This document shows, one piece after another, positions 1 through 8,561 of a stretch of 64,000 nt of DNA. Within the stretch, counting starts at the first letter, position 1. Every line of letters starts with the position of its first letter. The notes beneath the pieces are model-generated. The model worked only from the letters and a program-made list of their open reading frames with translations. It was not told where the DNA came from and ran no database searches. A program made the translations under genes and the position numbers. Origin of the DNA: an uncultured Chitinophaga sp. (GTDB lineage: Bacteria > Bacteroidota > Bacteroidia > Chitinophagales > Chitinophagaceae); NCBI RefSeq assembly GCF_946479755.1, contig NZ_CAMLHC010000021.1:1-64000 (forward strand). The letters run 5' to 3'.

Positions 1-108
1 ATACTGCACCGCGAGCCGGTCCAGCTGTTGCTGCTGGTTTTCCTTTTCGGGGCCGGTATTACAGGCAAACAACCATAAAAGCGGCAGTAGCCGCAGCGTT
101 TTTTTCAT
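1..108 (-). CDS. Putative lipoprotein, N-terminal fragment (runs off the window)
   Basis: Reading the minus strand from the ATG at 108 gives 36 codons that begin MKKTLRLLPLLWLFACNTG and stay open to the window edge. The charged start, Leu-rich segment and LFAC motif form a type II signal peptide, so the mature protein would be lipid-anchored at Cys16. The visible mature part is Gln-rich. It starts 14 bases after the stop of the aminopeptidase P gene on the same strand, so the two are probably co-transcribed. Function cannot be assigned from this fragment. Confidence 0.6.
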   Translation of the reverse strand, partial: MKKTLRLLPLLWLFACNTGPEKENQQQQLDRLAVQY

Positions 109-122
109 GTATGAAGGAATGT

Positions 123-1511
123 TTAGCGTGCGATCAGGTCTTCGATTTCAGTGGCTGTTGTGGCGAACGGCCGTCCGAGAATACGGCTGCCGCCGGCGGT
201 GATCAGGAAATCATCTTCTATGCGCACACCGCCGAAGTTGTCATAGGCTGCCACCTTATCGTAATTGATAAACGCCCCGTGTTTCCCTTCTGCCCGCCAG
301 GCGGCATTGAGCAGCGGGTTGAAGTAGATGCCCGGTTCTATCGTCAGCACAAAACCTTCTTCCAGCTCACGTCCCAGCCGCAGTGATTTCAGGCCGAAGT
401 CGGTGCTTTTCTGAAGGTTGTCTGTATAACCGACATATTGTTCGCCCAGGTTTTCCATATCGTGAACGTCCATTCCGAGCATATGCCCGAGGCCGCAGGG
501 GAAAAACAGCGCGTGTGCGCCGGCTGCCACGGCTTCTTTGGCGTTGCCTTTCATGAGACCGAGGGAGATGAGTCCGGCGGCCAGTTGTTCACAGGCCAGC
601 AGGTGTACGTCTTTATACCGAATGCCCGGTTTCACCGCATCGGCAGCGGCTTTATAGGCGTTGTACACGATGTCGTAAATCTCCCTTTGTGCGGTGCTGA
701 ATTTTTTATTGACAGGATGGGTACGGGTGAGGTCTCCGGCATAGCGCATCGCGTTTTCCGCGCCGCAGTCGCAGAGCACCAGTTGCCCTTCCCGGAAGGC
801 GGTCTTATGGGCATGATTATGCAGAAACTGCCCGTTGGCCGTGAGGATAACGGGAAAGGATATATTACCACCGGCGGCGATGGCTACGGACTGCACACTA
901 CCGGCGACGTCTGTTTCCGTTACGCCGGCAGCTGCCAGCTCCATGGCCTTGAGCTGCATATCAATGGTGGTGTTGACAGCGGTCTCTATCTCCGCTATTT
1001 CCTCTGCGGATTTGATCGCTCTCTGGCGGATGACGGCTTTGATGAGGGCTACGGATACCTGCTGTGCTACTAACGCTGCGGGCATATCCAGCCACGCGGC
1101 CAGCTTCAGCGTATGCTCAGGCCGGTAGGGCGGCAGGTAGTGGACCGGGCGCTGCTGCTGTACTGCCTGCGACAGGAAGTTATCCAGCTGTGACAACGGC
1201 CGGATGTCTGTAAGTCCCGCCCCGGCGGCAGCGGAGGCCAGCGTATCTACCGGGCCGGTCCACATGATCTCTTCTACAGTGGCTTCATTGCCGAATAGTA
1301 TCTCCCGGTTGTTGTCAATATCCAGTACAAATGTCAGCCCGGGCCTGTCTATCCCGATAAAATACAGGAAGCTGCTGTCCTGCCGGAAAGGATAGATGTT
1401 ATCCCGGTAGTTCATGCCGCTGTCGTCGTTGCCGGGCAGTAAAATAATGCCGCTGCCCATATCGGCCTGTAGCCTGTTTCTTCTGTTGGTATAAGTCTCC
1501 TTTGCAAACAC
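123..1511 (-). CDS. pepP: Aminopeptidase P family protein (Xaa-Pro aminopeptidase, M24B)
   Basis: The 462-residue product has the two-part layout of prolidase/aminopeptidase P enzymes: an N-terminal creatinase-like domain (about 1-170) and a C-terminal pita-bread metallopeptidase domain. Metal-binding motifs are visible: CDCGAE and GDLTRTHPV (first Asp ligand region), GLGHMLGMDVHD (His), LTIEPGIYF (Glu) and GVRIEDDFLIT (last Glu). It should remove N-terminal residues that precede proline in cytosolic peptides. The start is a GTG at 1511; an in-frame TAA lies four codons upstream, so no ATG start is available there. The MFAKETY beginning fits the family better than the next Met at residue 18. 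The length is normal for the family. Confidence 0.93.
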   Translation of the reverse strand: MFAKETYTNRRNRLQADMGSGIILLPGNDDSGMNYRDNIYPFRQDSSFLYFIGIDRPGLTFVLDIDNNREILFGNEATVEEIMWTGPVDTLASAAAGAGLTDIRPLSQLDNFLSQAVQQQRPVHYLPPYRPEHTLKLAAWLDMPAALVAQQVSVALIKAVIRQRAIKSAEEIAEIETAVNTTIDMQLKAMELAAAGVTETDVAGSVQSVAIAAGGNISFPVILTANGQFLHNHAHKTAFREGQLVLCDCGAENAMRYAGDLTRTHPVNKKFSTAQREIYDIVYNAYKAAADAVKPGIRYKDVHLLACEQLAAGLISLGLMKGNAKEAVAAGAHALFFPCGLGHMLGMDVHDMENLGEQYVGYTDNLQKSTDFGLKSLRLGRELEEGFVLTIEPGIYFNPLLNAAWRAEGKHGAFINYDKVAAYDNFGGVRIEDDFLITAGGSRILGRPFATTATEIEDLIAR

Positions 1512-1609
1512 GTGGTGAGGATTTTAATAGCGTTAAAAATAAACAACAAATACGGATGATGGATGAACGGGTTAAAATGGGTACAGAGGAGGTTAATAAT
1601 TGAGAAGGC

Positions 1610-2038
1610 TTACGGTCGCGTGAAGATAGCGGTCCTGCCCAGCAGGGGCGTGCCGATATATCCTCTGAGCTCCAGTTTGTCGCCCTTGAGGGTCATAATG
1701 CTGCTGTATGTTTTACCGCTTTTAGGATCGTATACTTCACCGTCTACCCACTTACCGTTTTCGAATTTGAAGCCGGTCAGGATCACCTGGTGGAGGATGG
1801 TGCGGTCTCTCAGTTTGGCGTCTTTGTTTTTGCTGTCTTTGCGCAGCGTTTTCCCGTCCGCCTCATAGGGCGTTTTCATCCATACCAGCTTGCCGTAGTA
1901 CTTTCCGGACGATTCGTAGATGTCTACCTTACCGTCTTTTTCCGGGTTGAGCCATTGTCCGTTAATAGCATTGGCAGATTGCGCGCGTCCTGTAAGGCCG
2001 GCGATGCAGAGGGCTGCTACTAAAATCAGTTGTTTCAT
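1610..2038 (-). CDS. DUF2147 domain secreted protein
   Basis: The 142-residue product starts with a Sec signal peptide (MKQLILVAALCIAGLTGRAQ, cleaved after AQ). The mature part has the DUF2147 pattern: a GQWLNPEKDG opening, a KYYGKLVWM strand, a LRDRTILHQVILTGFKFENGKWVDGEVYDP centre and an LRGYIGTPLLGRTAIFTR end. The family adopts a lipocalin-like beta barrel and is usually periplasmic, but its function is unknown. It is a single gene with short flanking spacers. Confidence 0.88.
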   Translation of the reverse strand: MKQLILVAALCIAGLTGRAQSANAINGQWLNPEKDGKVDIYESSGKYYGKLVWMKTPYEADGKTLRKDSKNKDAKLRDRTILHQVILTGFKFENGKWVDGEVYDPKSGKTYSSIMTLKGDKLELRGYIGTPLLGRTAIFTRP

Positions 2039-2088
2039 GTGCTTATCTTTACTGTAAAGTAAAAATAAGTGTTTTTTGGACTGATCGC

Positions 2089-2532
2089 TTAGGGGCGACC
2101 AGTCTTCTTCACGCCAACTGCATTGTAGCCTTTAGCGCCTCTTTCCCGGGTAAAAGATACCCTGTCTTTCTCTTTGACAGGCTCTGATACCTGGTTGATA
2201 TGAAAGAATACGCTTTCCTTGGACTTTTCATCCGTAATAAACCCGAATCCTTTGGAGGTATTGAAAAAAGTAATGATGCCTGTTCTGATAGGATCTTCCG
2301 GTGGCCGGGGAGTGGCGCCGATCTGGATATCTTTGGAATCTATTTCTGTTCTGGGAGTTTCGGTGGGAGGGGAGTCGCAGATGTTACCGTTTTCATCCAC
2401 GTAGGCCAACATGTCTTCCAGGCCTTTACCTTTGTTGTTGTTGAGTTTCCGGTCCCGCATTTTTTGGGCCTTCTCTTCTTTTGCTTTCGCTTTCTTGTTT
2501 CTGTTTTCTTTTTTAGAGAAAGAATCTGCCAT
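2089..2532 (-). CDS. Cold shock domain protein with Lys-rich N-terminal tail
   Basis: The 147-residue product has two parts. Residues 1-35 are extremely rich in Lys, Arg and Asn and contain SFSKKENRNKKAKAKEEKAQK. The C-terminal 65 residues form a cold shock domain: GIITFFNTSKGFGFITD (RNP1-like), ESVFFHINQV (RNP2-like) and KDRVSFTRERGAKGYNAVGV. It is expected to bind single-stranded nucleic acid in the cytoplasm, as an RNA chaperone. The basic tail, about twice the length of a minimal CspA, is common in Bacteroidota versions and probably adds nonspecific nucleic acid affinity. Upstream lie two ATTGCGTAA repeats. Confidence 0.9.
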   Translation of the reverse strand: MADSFSKKENRNKKAKAKEEKAQKMRDRKLNNNKGKGLEDMLAYVDENGNICDSPPTETPRTEIDSKDIQIGATPRPPEDPIRTGIITFFNTSKGFGFITDEKSKESVFFHINQVSEPVKEKDRVSFTRERGAKGYNAVGVKKTGRP

Positions 2533-3103
2533 ACTTATTGGTTTTGATTAAATCGCACAATTGCGTAATATTTTCTGTTTGTATCGGAACAGGTAACTAT
2601 TCGTTAGCCTGATTGCGTAAAATTGTCAACATAGCTATTCGTGGGATAAAAGGTTTAGTGGTGAGCGATGCGGCAGCTGGAAAAGCGAAGACTGAGGAAG
2701 AAAAGAAGTAATCCAGACTAAGTCAGAAGAAGCCGAGGCAGGAGCCTGTGTTATTTGAACAAAGGTAGGGCTTTAAATCTACAAATGCGGGATTATTTTG
2801 AAATTCGATGTTCCGGGGATGATTACCAAAATAATAAGCAGGATTTTCTGCTTATTGACGAAGAATGACATAAAAACGTTATTTTTAGGAAGTAAAGATA
2901 AATCTCAAAGTAGCATTTTCAGTGTTTGTTGATAATCCAATTTTCATCTTTACACACGAACAGACCTGCAGTTTACGGTGTTTGTTTCCATTCGGACAAA
3001 AGTACCGTTAACATAGGTTCCCAACGTAAACATATCCGGGCAGCGGTGTCACTATGTGAGTGACAGTAGCGGAGCTCTGTTTAAGTGTGTCCCCAACATC
3101 ACG
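2533..3103. other. 570-base intergenic region, no convincing gene
   Basis: No ORF of quality is present. Two exact ATTGCGTAA copies lie at 2560-2568 and 2612-2620, 52 bases apart, upstream of the cold shock gene; they may be promoter or 5' leader elements of that gene. A stem-loop AATAAGCAG/CTGCTTATT (2833-2841 and 2848-2856, 6-base loop) lies further on. The stretch from about 2860 to 2960 is AT-rich and may hold the promoter for the genes at 3104 and 3267. No function was tested. Confidence 0.4.
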
Positions 3104-3235
3104 ATGGTATCCCGTTTTTATGTTCCGGCATTGCCGCAGGACCGGGCAGCAGGCAAATGCCATATTGTGCTCAGTGTGGCGACAGCTATGGGCTGTATCG
3201 CCGCGTCGTTTTACCTGTACAGGTTAATCTTTTAA
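3104..3235 (+). CDS. Possible 43-residue small membrane protein
   Basis: An ATG at 3104 opens a 43-codon frame ending at TAA 3233-3235, 31 bases before the dioxygenase gene and on the same strand. The product begins MVSRFYVPALPQDR and ends with one hydrophobic stretch of about 24 residues (HIVLSVATAMG to LYRLIF), which would make a single-pass membrane peptide. Codon use matches the high-GC neighbours rather than the AT-rich spacer. There is no recognisable family, so it could also be a chance frame in the 5' leader. Confidence 0.3.
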   Translation: MVSRFYVPALPQDRAAGKCHIVLSVATAMGCIAASFYLYRLIF

Positions 3236-3266
3236 AAAAACATCGTCATCATCAAATCATACATTT

Positions 3267-4244
3267 ATGATCCAGGAAGTATCTCTGTTTGCCAACAAAG
3301 AACAACTGCCGGCAATGCTGGAGTTGGGAAAAAATGCCGCTGTTACCTCACTGGAGGACTTCCTCCGGTGGTACGCCACCCATAAGCAGGAGGTAGACAG
3401 CAAAATCGATAAATACGGAGGATTGCTGTTGCGTGGTACGCATATAGCATCTGACGCCGATTTCGCCAGGTTTGTGGAAATAGCCACAGCGGGCGGAGCG
3501 CTGGACTACGTTAGTGGCAACTCCCCGCGGACCAAGCTGGGAGGTGGTGTGTATACGTCTACCGAGTTTGCAGCCGACCGGGAGATCCCCATTCACAACG
3601 AGATGTCCTACGCGGCGGATTGGCCTGGACGGATTTACTTCTGTTCGCTGATACCGGCCGCAACGGGCGGTGAAACACCGCTTGCCAACAGCGCCAACAT
3701 CTATCAGGACCTGCCCGCACACATACGGGATGAGTTTGAATCCAAACAGGTAGCGTACATACGTAACCTGCATGCAGGCCACGGCGTGGGCGCTTCGTGG
3801 CAACAAACGTTTGAAACAGACAGCCGGGACGCCGTAACAGCACTGCTGGAGCGGGATGGCGTCGACTACGAATGGAAAGACGACGGTTCCCTGCGTATGA
3901 CGGAAGTGAGGCAGGCAATCATCGAACATCCGGAGAAAAAATGTAAGCTATGGTTCAACCAGGCCGATGAATTTCATCCCTCCGGCAGTGGCGTGGAGCT
4001 GTATGAAGCCATGTTGCTGCTCTATGACGGAGATGTCAGCAGCTTTCCCACCTACGCTGCTTTTGGAGACGGGTCCGAGATCCCTCTCGACTACCTCGAA
4101 ACCATAAGGGCCGTCATCCGGCAAAATATCGTAACGTTTACCTGGCAGCAAAGCGATTTGCTGTTGCTGGATAATCTTATGATCGGCCACGGCCGAATGC
4201 CATACACCGGCCCCCGCCGCACGCTGGTGGCCATGTCAAAGTAA
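3267..4244 (+). CDS. TauD/TfdA-family Fe(II)/2-oxoglutarate dioxygenase (SyrP-like)
   Basis: The 325-residue product has the clavaminate synthase-like fold signature. The HxE pair of the 2-His-1-carboxylate iron site is His110 and Glu112 in IPIHNEMSYA. It is followed by IYFCSLIPAATGGETPLANS, the typical core of SyrP-like and taurine dioxygenases. The distal His308 in DNLMIGHGRMPY and Arg317/318 for 2-oxoglutarate complete the site. Such enzymes hydroxylate amino acids or small acids, often in natural-product pathways; the substrate cannot be read here. There is no signal peptide. A strong terminator follows directly, so this gene ends its transcript. Confidence 0.9.
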   Translation: MIQEVSLFANKEQLPAMLELGKNAAVTSLEDFLRWYATHKQEVDSKIDKYGGLLLRGTHIASDADFARFVEIATAGGALDYVSGNSPRTKLGGGVYTSTEFAADREIPIHNEMSYAADWPGRIYFCSLIPAATGGETPLANSANIYQDLPAHIRDEFESKQVAYIRNLHAGHGVGASWQQTFETDSRDAVTALLERDGVDYEWKDDGSLRMTEVRQAIIEHPEKKCKLWFNQADEFHPSGSGVELYEAMLLLYDGDVSSFPTYAAFGDGSEIPLDYLETIRAVIRQNIVTFTWQQSDLLLLDNLMIGHGRMPYTGPRRTLVAMSK

Positions 4245-4287
4245 CCCGTGTCGCCGGCCCCGGCCCCTGATACCTTACTTTCCTGAA

Positions 4288-4330
4288 GGGAACAATTTTC
4301 AACGATTGAAAATTGTTCCCTTTTTATTTT
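4288..4330 (+). terminator. Rho-independent terminator after the dioxygenase gene
   Basis: A perfect 13-base stem GGGAACAATTTTC (4288-4300) pairs with GAAAATTGTTCCC (4308-4320) around a 7-base loop and is followed by TTTTTATTTT. It lies 44 bases after the dioxygenase stop and just before the convergent aminotransferase stop. Confidence 0.9.
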
Positions 4331-5840
4331 ACGGGAGATGCCAGCCGTTTGTATTAAACCAGTCGCCCACCGGCGCAGCGTTTGCCGCCTGCCCCCGGAA
4401 ATGAAAATCGTTGGAACGGGAATCATACACATAATCACGGCCCCATGCCTCTGCCTGCAAAACAGTAGCCTCAATAGCATCCAGTATATAGTGCACTTCC
4501 CGGCCGGTCATCGTGGGGTGGACAGACAACCGCACCCATCCCGGCTTGCAGGACAGATCGCCGGACAGGATGGACCGCCGGATGGCGTGCGACCGGTCCT
4601 TGTCCACGTTCAGCAGCAGATGGCCATAGGTGCCGGCACAGGAACAGCCGCCGCGCAGCTGGATGCCAAACCGGTCGTTCAGCAGCCGCACGATAAGATG
4701 GTAATGTACGCCCGGCACAATAAAAGATACCACCCCCAGCCGCTGCACCACCTGTGGCTCCAGCACCTGTAACTGCGGTATGCGTGCCAGCCTTGGTAGT
4801 ATAACCGACAACAGTTCGTTGTCCCGCTGCCGGATGAGATCAACCTGCATCGCTTCTTTCAGCCGTATACACATAGCCGCTTTGATGCCCTGCAGAAAAG
4901 GCGGCGTGCCGCCGTCTTCCCGTTGTGCAATATCAGTGACATAATCGTATTCTCCCCACGGATTGGTATAGTCGACGGTACCACCGCCCGGCTGGTCGGG
5001 GACTGCATTGCTGTAAAGCTTTTTGTCAAAGACGAGCACGCCCGGCGTACCGGGGCCGCCCAACAATTTGTGCGGAGAGAAATAAATGGCATCCAGGGCC
5101 GCTCCGGGCTCGCCGGGATGCATGTCGATATCGCAATACGGCGCCGCACAGGCAAAATCCACAAAGCACCAGCCATTGTACCGGTGGACCAGCTTCGCGA
5201 TGTCGTGATGGGGTGTCCGGAGGCCGGTCACATTAGACGCAGCAGTCACCGCGGCGATCTTGACAGGCCGCTCTTTATACTGCTCCAGTAAAGCGTGGAA
5301 ATGTTGCAGGTCCACACTACCGTTGGCATCACGTCCGATGATTTCCACGGTGGCCCTGGTCGCCAGCCAGCTGATATGGTTGCTGTGATGCTCCATATGG
5401 GTAACGAATACTACCGGTCTCCGGGCTTCCTCCCGGAAGGTGGGCTGGTACGCCGCCCCGTCGCATACCCGCAGTCCCAGCAGCCTTTGCAGTTTGTTGA
5501 CGGCGGCGGTCATGCCACTGCCGCAGAAAAGCAGTACGTCCTCCTTCGCTGCATTGACGTGCGCCTTGATAATGCCTTTGGCCGTTTCATACGCTTCGGA
5601 CATATACGTGCCGGTGACGGTGGTATGCGTGTGGGTGTTGCCCACGAACGGCAACACCTGCTGCCGGATGGTATCTTCAATAGGGCCATAAGCCCGCCCG
5701 CTGGCGGTCCAGTCGGCATAAATGAGCCGCTTTTTTCCGAAGGGAGAAATGAAACACTGCTGTTGACCGATGATATGGTGGCGGTAAACGGCGAAATAGT
5801 CTTCCAGCCTGCTGTCGCAGGGCATTGTATCAGAGGGCAT
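4329..5840 (-). CDS. Class V aminotransferase / cysteine desulfurase-like PLP enzyme
   Basis: The 503-residue product is a fold type I PLP enzyme of the class V group. Visible features are the N-terminal YADWTASGRAYGPIE, NTHTHTTVTG, CGSGMTAAVNKL (phosphate-binding loop), HMEHHSN, VDFACAAPYCDIDM (Asp for the PLP ring) and YFSPHKLLGGPGTPG, where Lys258 should carry PLP. A GGCSCAGTYGH segment near residue 400 resembles the Cys loop of desulfurases. It is longer than typical NifS/SufS (about 400), with a C-terminal extension. It is followed two bases later by the DUF4395 gene region upstream on the same strand, so they form one operon. The substrate (Cys desulfuration or another amino acid) is unresolved. 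Confidence 0.85.
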   Translation of the reverse strand: MPSDTMPCDSRLEDYFAVYRHHIIGQQQCFISPFGKKRLIYADWTASGRAYGPIEDTIRQQVLPFVGNTHTHTTVTGTYMSEAYETAKGIIKAHVNAAKEDVLLFCGSGMTAAVNKLQRLLGLRVCDGAAYQPTFREEARRPVVFVTHMEHHSNHISWLATRATVEIIGRDANGSVDLQHFHALLEQYKERPVKIAAVTAASNVTGLRTPHHDIAKLVHRYNGWCFVDFACAAPYCDIDMHPGEPGAALDAIYFSPHKLLGGPGTPGVLVFDKKLYSNAVPDQPGGGTVDYTNPWGEYDYVTDIAQREDGGTPPFLQGIKAAMCIRLKEAMQVDLIRQRDNELLSVILPRLARIPQLQVLEPQVVQRLGVVSFIVPGVHYHLIVRLLNDRFGIQLRGGCSCAGTYGHLLLNVDKDRSHAIRRSILSGDLSCKPGWVRLSVHPTMTGREVHYILDAIEATVLQAEAWGRDYVYDSRSNDFHFRGQAANAAPVGDWFNTNGWHLP

Positions 5841-5842
5841 GA

Positions 5843-6505
5843 CTACTTGGTTTTAGCAGGTGCAAGGGATTTAAACATCGCATGCGGCGCTTTGGCAAAA
5901 TGTTCCTGCAGGAAAAAAGATCCGGCAACAGGCAACGCGATGAACAACGCCAGCACAGCCAGCTGCCCGGCGGATACCCGCTGGATGGCCTGCCTGTTTT
6001 GAGGTTCGCATACTTCTCCCGGACAGTGCTGTATCGTCTTCCCGGAGAAAAGCGGGTAAGCCAAACAGCCCAGGCAGATTCCGAAAGCGGCTTCAAAAAA
6101 GAGAAAACAAAGGCAGATAAAACAAACGGCCGCGGTGATAGGGCTGTAGGCATTAACGATCACAAAGAGATAAAACATGGTGGCAGACAATACGATGCCG
6201 ATGCTCCATGCAAACCGTTTCTGGGGCGCGCCCACATATTCCGGTACCTGCCTGCGCACGATCAGCCGCCCCAGGATAAGCGCAGGCGAGAAACGGGGAT
6301 TGATAAACACCCGTATCAGCAGGTCCAGCAGGAAAAGGGAGAGGACATACTTCAGCATCACGAAATTGCCGTCAAAAACAATAAACATCAGCGAGGTATA
6401 GGTGGCGAGAAAGAGTATGCCTGCGGCGGCCCTGATCTCCCGTTCGTTCAGTACGGGCATATCGCAGCCCTCCACTTTTTCGCCGAATTGTATCAACTTG
6501 TTCAT
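5843..6505 (-). CDS. DUF4395 domain integral membrane protein
   Basis: From the ATG at 6505 the product is 220 residues (MNKLIQFGEKVEGCDMPVLNE). An upstream extension to 6628 is possible, but it is Pro/Arg-rich and unlike the family, so it was not used. Residues 15-150 match DUF4395: a short cytosolic N-terminus with CDMPVLNEREIRAAAGILF, then four hydrophobic helices. A CLGCLAYP motif sits between helices three and four, and CPGEVC follows it. A fifth hydrophobic helix lies near residue 185. DUF4395 proteins often sit near thioredoxin-like or sulfur-transfer genes. The partner here is a desulfurase-like enzyme, two bases downstream. Function is unknown; a link to thiol or sulfur metabolism is inference. 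Confidence 0.8.
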   Translation of the reverse strand: MNKLIQFGEKVEGCDMPVLNEREIRAAAGILFLATYTSLMFIVFDGNFVMLKYVLSLFLLDLLIRVFINPRFSPALILGRLIVRRQVPEYVGAPQKRFAWSIGIVLSATMFYLFVIVNAYSPITAAVCFICLCFLFFEAAFGICLGCLAYPLFSGKTIQHCPGEVCEPQNRQAIQRVSAGQLAVLALFIALPVAGSFFLQEHFAKAPHAMFKSLAPAKTK

Positions 6506-6704
6506 GTGTGTTAAGGTTGAAGGTAAACGTTGGATATTTATTTGGATTGCCGGCGATGTAAAAGTAGGTACCGGCAAGGGTCGGCGGTGTGCTGTGTCAA
6601 CAGACGGCAGCTTCCGGTCAACGAACAACAGGGCGCCGTCAAGCAGGGCCGGTAATTAGGAGATAGGAAAATATTTATCGACATTTATCCTGTCAAACCA
6701 CCAC

Positions 6705-7742
6705 ATGAAAATACGATCCCGCATACGCCGCTATGAACTATACCGTTGGCTGGTACCGGTTTTTCTGCTGCTAAACCTACTGCAGGACCTGGTACAGGGC
6801 GCCGGCGATTTTCCGCTGCGGGTGGTGAATGAAACCTGGCTGGCCATCTTCGTGTCAGTGATCAGCTACCGGCTGCTGGAACATACGCTCCCTACACTGG
6901 GATGGAAAAATGCCCTGTACAGTTTTTTTATCCTGTTGGCCTACGTGTTGGGATATTCTATCGGCCTGTTGCTGTGGCGCTACCTCGGCATCACCCTGCA
7001 TATCTTCACCCCCCTGGGCAACCCCCTCCCGATAGACGAGCGACTAGGCGCGCTCATAGGCTACAGCATAGGATCGTTGGTGTTCTTCGCTGTTACCAGG
7101 CACCTGTACAACTACCTTAAACTGAAACAACACGCCCAGCAATTGCGCATCGCCAGCCAGCAGGCAGAATTAAACTACCTGAAATCCCAGACCAACCCGC
7201 ACTTCCTGTTCAATACACTGAATAACATCTATTCGCTGGCACGCGACAAATCAGACCTCGCCCCGGAGTCGATCCTGCGGCTGTCCAAGATGTTGCGGTA
7301 TATGCTCTACGAAACCAGCGAGCCCTATATCGCGGTAGAAAAAGACCTGAAAATTATCGATGACTACATCGCCCTGGAAAAGCTGCGTTATGACGATTCG
7401 CTGCGGATCAATTTTAACCACGACCTGGAGGACATAAAACAGTCCCTGCCTCCGTTGTTGCTGATACCACTGGTGGAGAACGCCTTTAAACACGGCGCCG
7501 CAGAAACAAGGGAAAACCCTTTCGTAGATATTCATCTCTCTATAAAAAACAGGCAATTGTTTTTTGTGGTTAAAAATTCTACCGGCGAACCCGCAGGTGA
7601 AGGAAGCTTCAACCCGCAGATAGGCCTTTCCAACCTGCGACGGCAGCTGGAACTGCTCTACGCCGATTATCAGCTGGATGTAAAGAAGGGAGACTATGTC
7701 TTTACCGCTACCTTAAAAATTAACCTGGCAAGCCATGTCTAA
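6705..7742 (+). CDS. LytS/YpdA-type sensor histidine kinase
   Basis: The 345-residue product has about four N-terminal transmembrane helices (residues 13-135), a short coiled linker (KLKQHAQQLRIASQQAELNYLKSQ) and a His_kinase domain. The phospho-acceptor is His166 in NPHFLFNTLNNIYSL. The ATP-binding N box is LLLIPLVENAFKHGA, and the C-terminus has IGLSNLRRQLELLY. It would autophosphorylate and pass the phosphate to the LytTR regulator, whose gene overlaps its last 8 bases. The signal sensed by the membrane domain is not evident. Confidence 0.93.
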   Translation: MKIRSRIRRYELYRWLVPVFLLLNLLQDLVQGAGDFPLRVVNETWLAIFVSVISYRLLEHTLPTLGWKNALYSFFILLAYVLGYSIGLLLWRYLGITLHIFTPLGNPLPIDERLGALIGYSIGSLVFFAVTRHLYNYLKLKQHAQQLRIASQQAELNYLKSQTNPHFLFNTLNNIYSLARDKSDLAPESILRLSKMLRYMLYETSEPYIAVEKDLKIIDDYIALEKLRYDDSLRINFNHDLEDIKQSLPPLLLIPLVENAFKHGAAETRENPFVDIHLSIKNRQLFFVVKNSTGEPAGEGSFNPQIGLSNLRRQLELLYADYQLDVKKGDYVFTATLKINLASHV

Positions 7743-8412
7743 AATCAAATGTATTGTCATAGAGGACGAGCCGCTGGCCGCCAAAGTGCTGACCGACTAC
7801 ATCTCGCAGCTGCCTTTCCTCGAACTGCAAAAGGTGTGTAAAGACGCCTTACAGGCGTCGGAATTCCTGTCGACGCAACACACCGATCTGATGTTCCTCG
7901 ATATTCATCTGCCTAAACTGAAAGGCATGGCTTTCCTGAAAACGCTCGTCAGCCCGCCGGCGGTGATCGTGACGACCGCCTATCATCAGTATGCCGTAGA
8001 AGGATTTAACATGAATGTAACAGACTACCTGCTGAAACCTTTTGAGTTTGAGCGGTTCCTGGCGGCGGTCAATAAAGTCCGGGCGGACCAGCAACGGTCC
8101 GTTGCGGAAGCGCGGGATTATATTTTCGTGACGGTGCAAAAGCGCCGGGTCCGTATCCCGTTCTCGGACATACTGTATGTCGAAAGTCAGCGGGAGTATA
8201 TCCGTATTGTGACCACCAAACAGGAGCATGTGTCGAAGATGAGCACCAACGAGATAGAAGCGCTGTTACCTGCCCACCTGTTTAAACGGGTGCACCGTTC
8301 TTTCATCGTATCGGTCAGTAAAATTGAATCTTATACTGCGGAAGCGATTGCGCTGCACGGCGTATCCATCCCGATAGGAAGGGGGTATAAAGATGTGACA
8401 GATGACCTGTGA
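7735..8412 (+). CDS. LytTR-family response regulator
   Basis: The 225-residue product has a receiver domain (1-120) with acidic pair Glu10-Asp11, phospho-acceptor Asp56 in LMFLDIHLP and conserved Lys101 in LLKPFEF. A LytTR DNA-binding domain follows (about 130-225), with DILYVESQREYIRI and LFKRVHRSFIVSVSKI. It overlaps the kinase gene by 8 bases (ATGTCTAA), which implies translational coupling. LytTR proteins bind DNA through beta strands and usually control nearby or cell-surface genes. The secreted protein genes that follow are possible but unproven targets. Confidence 0.94.
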   Translation: MSKIKCIVIEDEPLAAKVLTDYISQLPFLELQKVCKDALQASEFLSTQHTDLMFLDIHLPKLKGMAFLKTLVSPPAVIVTTAYHQYAVEGFNMNVTDYLLKPFEFERFLAAVNKVRADQQRSVAEARDYIFVTVQKRRVRIPFSDILYVESQREYIRIVTTKQEHVSKMSTNEIEALLPAHLFKRVHRSFIVSVSKIESYTAEAIALHGVSIPIGRGYKDVTDDL

Positions 8413-8561
8413 AGGATGGCCTACTGGTTTCCAGGGATAAAAAATACATATATTGCAGGTATTGGTACAGGGACTAACTGTACCGTGCTTTGTATTAAAT
8501 TAATCCGGCGATGTTTTTCCCGAAATATCGCCTGTTATTGATAAAATCAAACGTAGAAGCT

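Noticed and set aside
5882..6514. 210-codon plus-strand frame over DUF4395
   Set aside because: Composition and overlap mark it as a shadow of the membrane protein gene.
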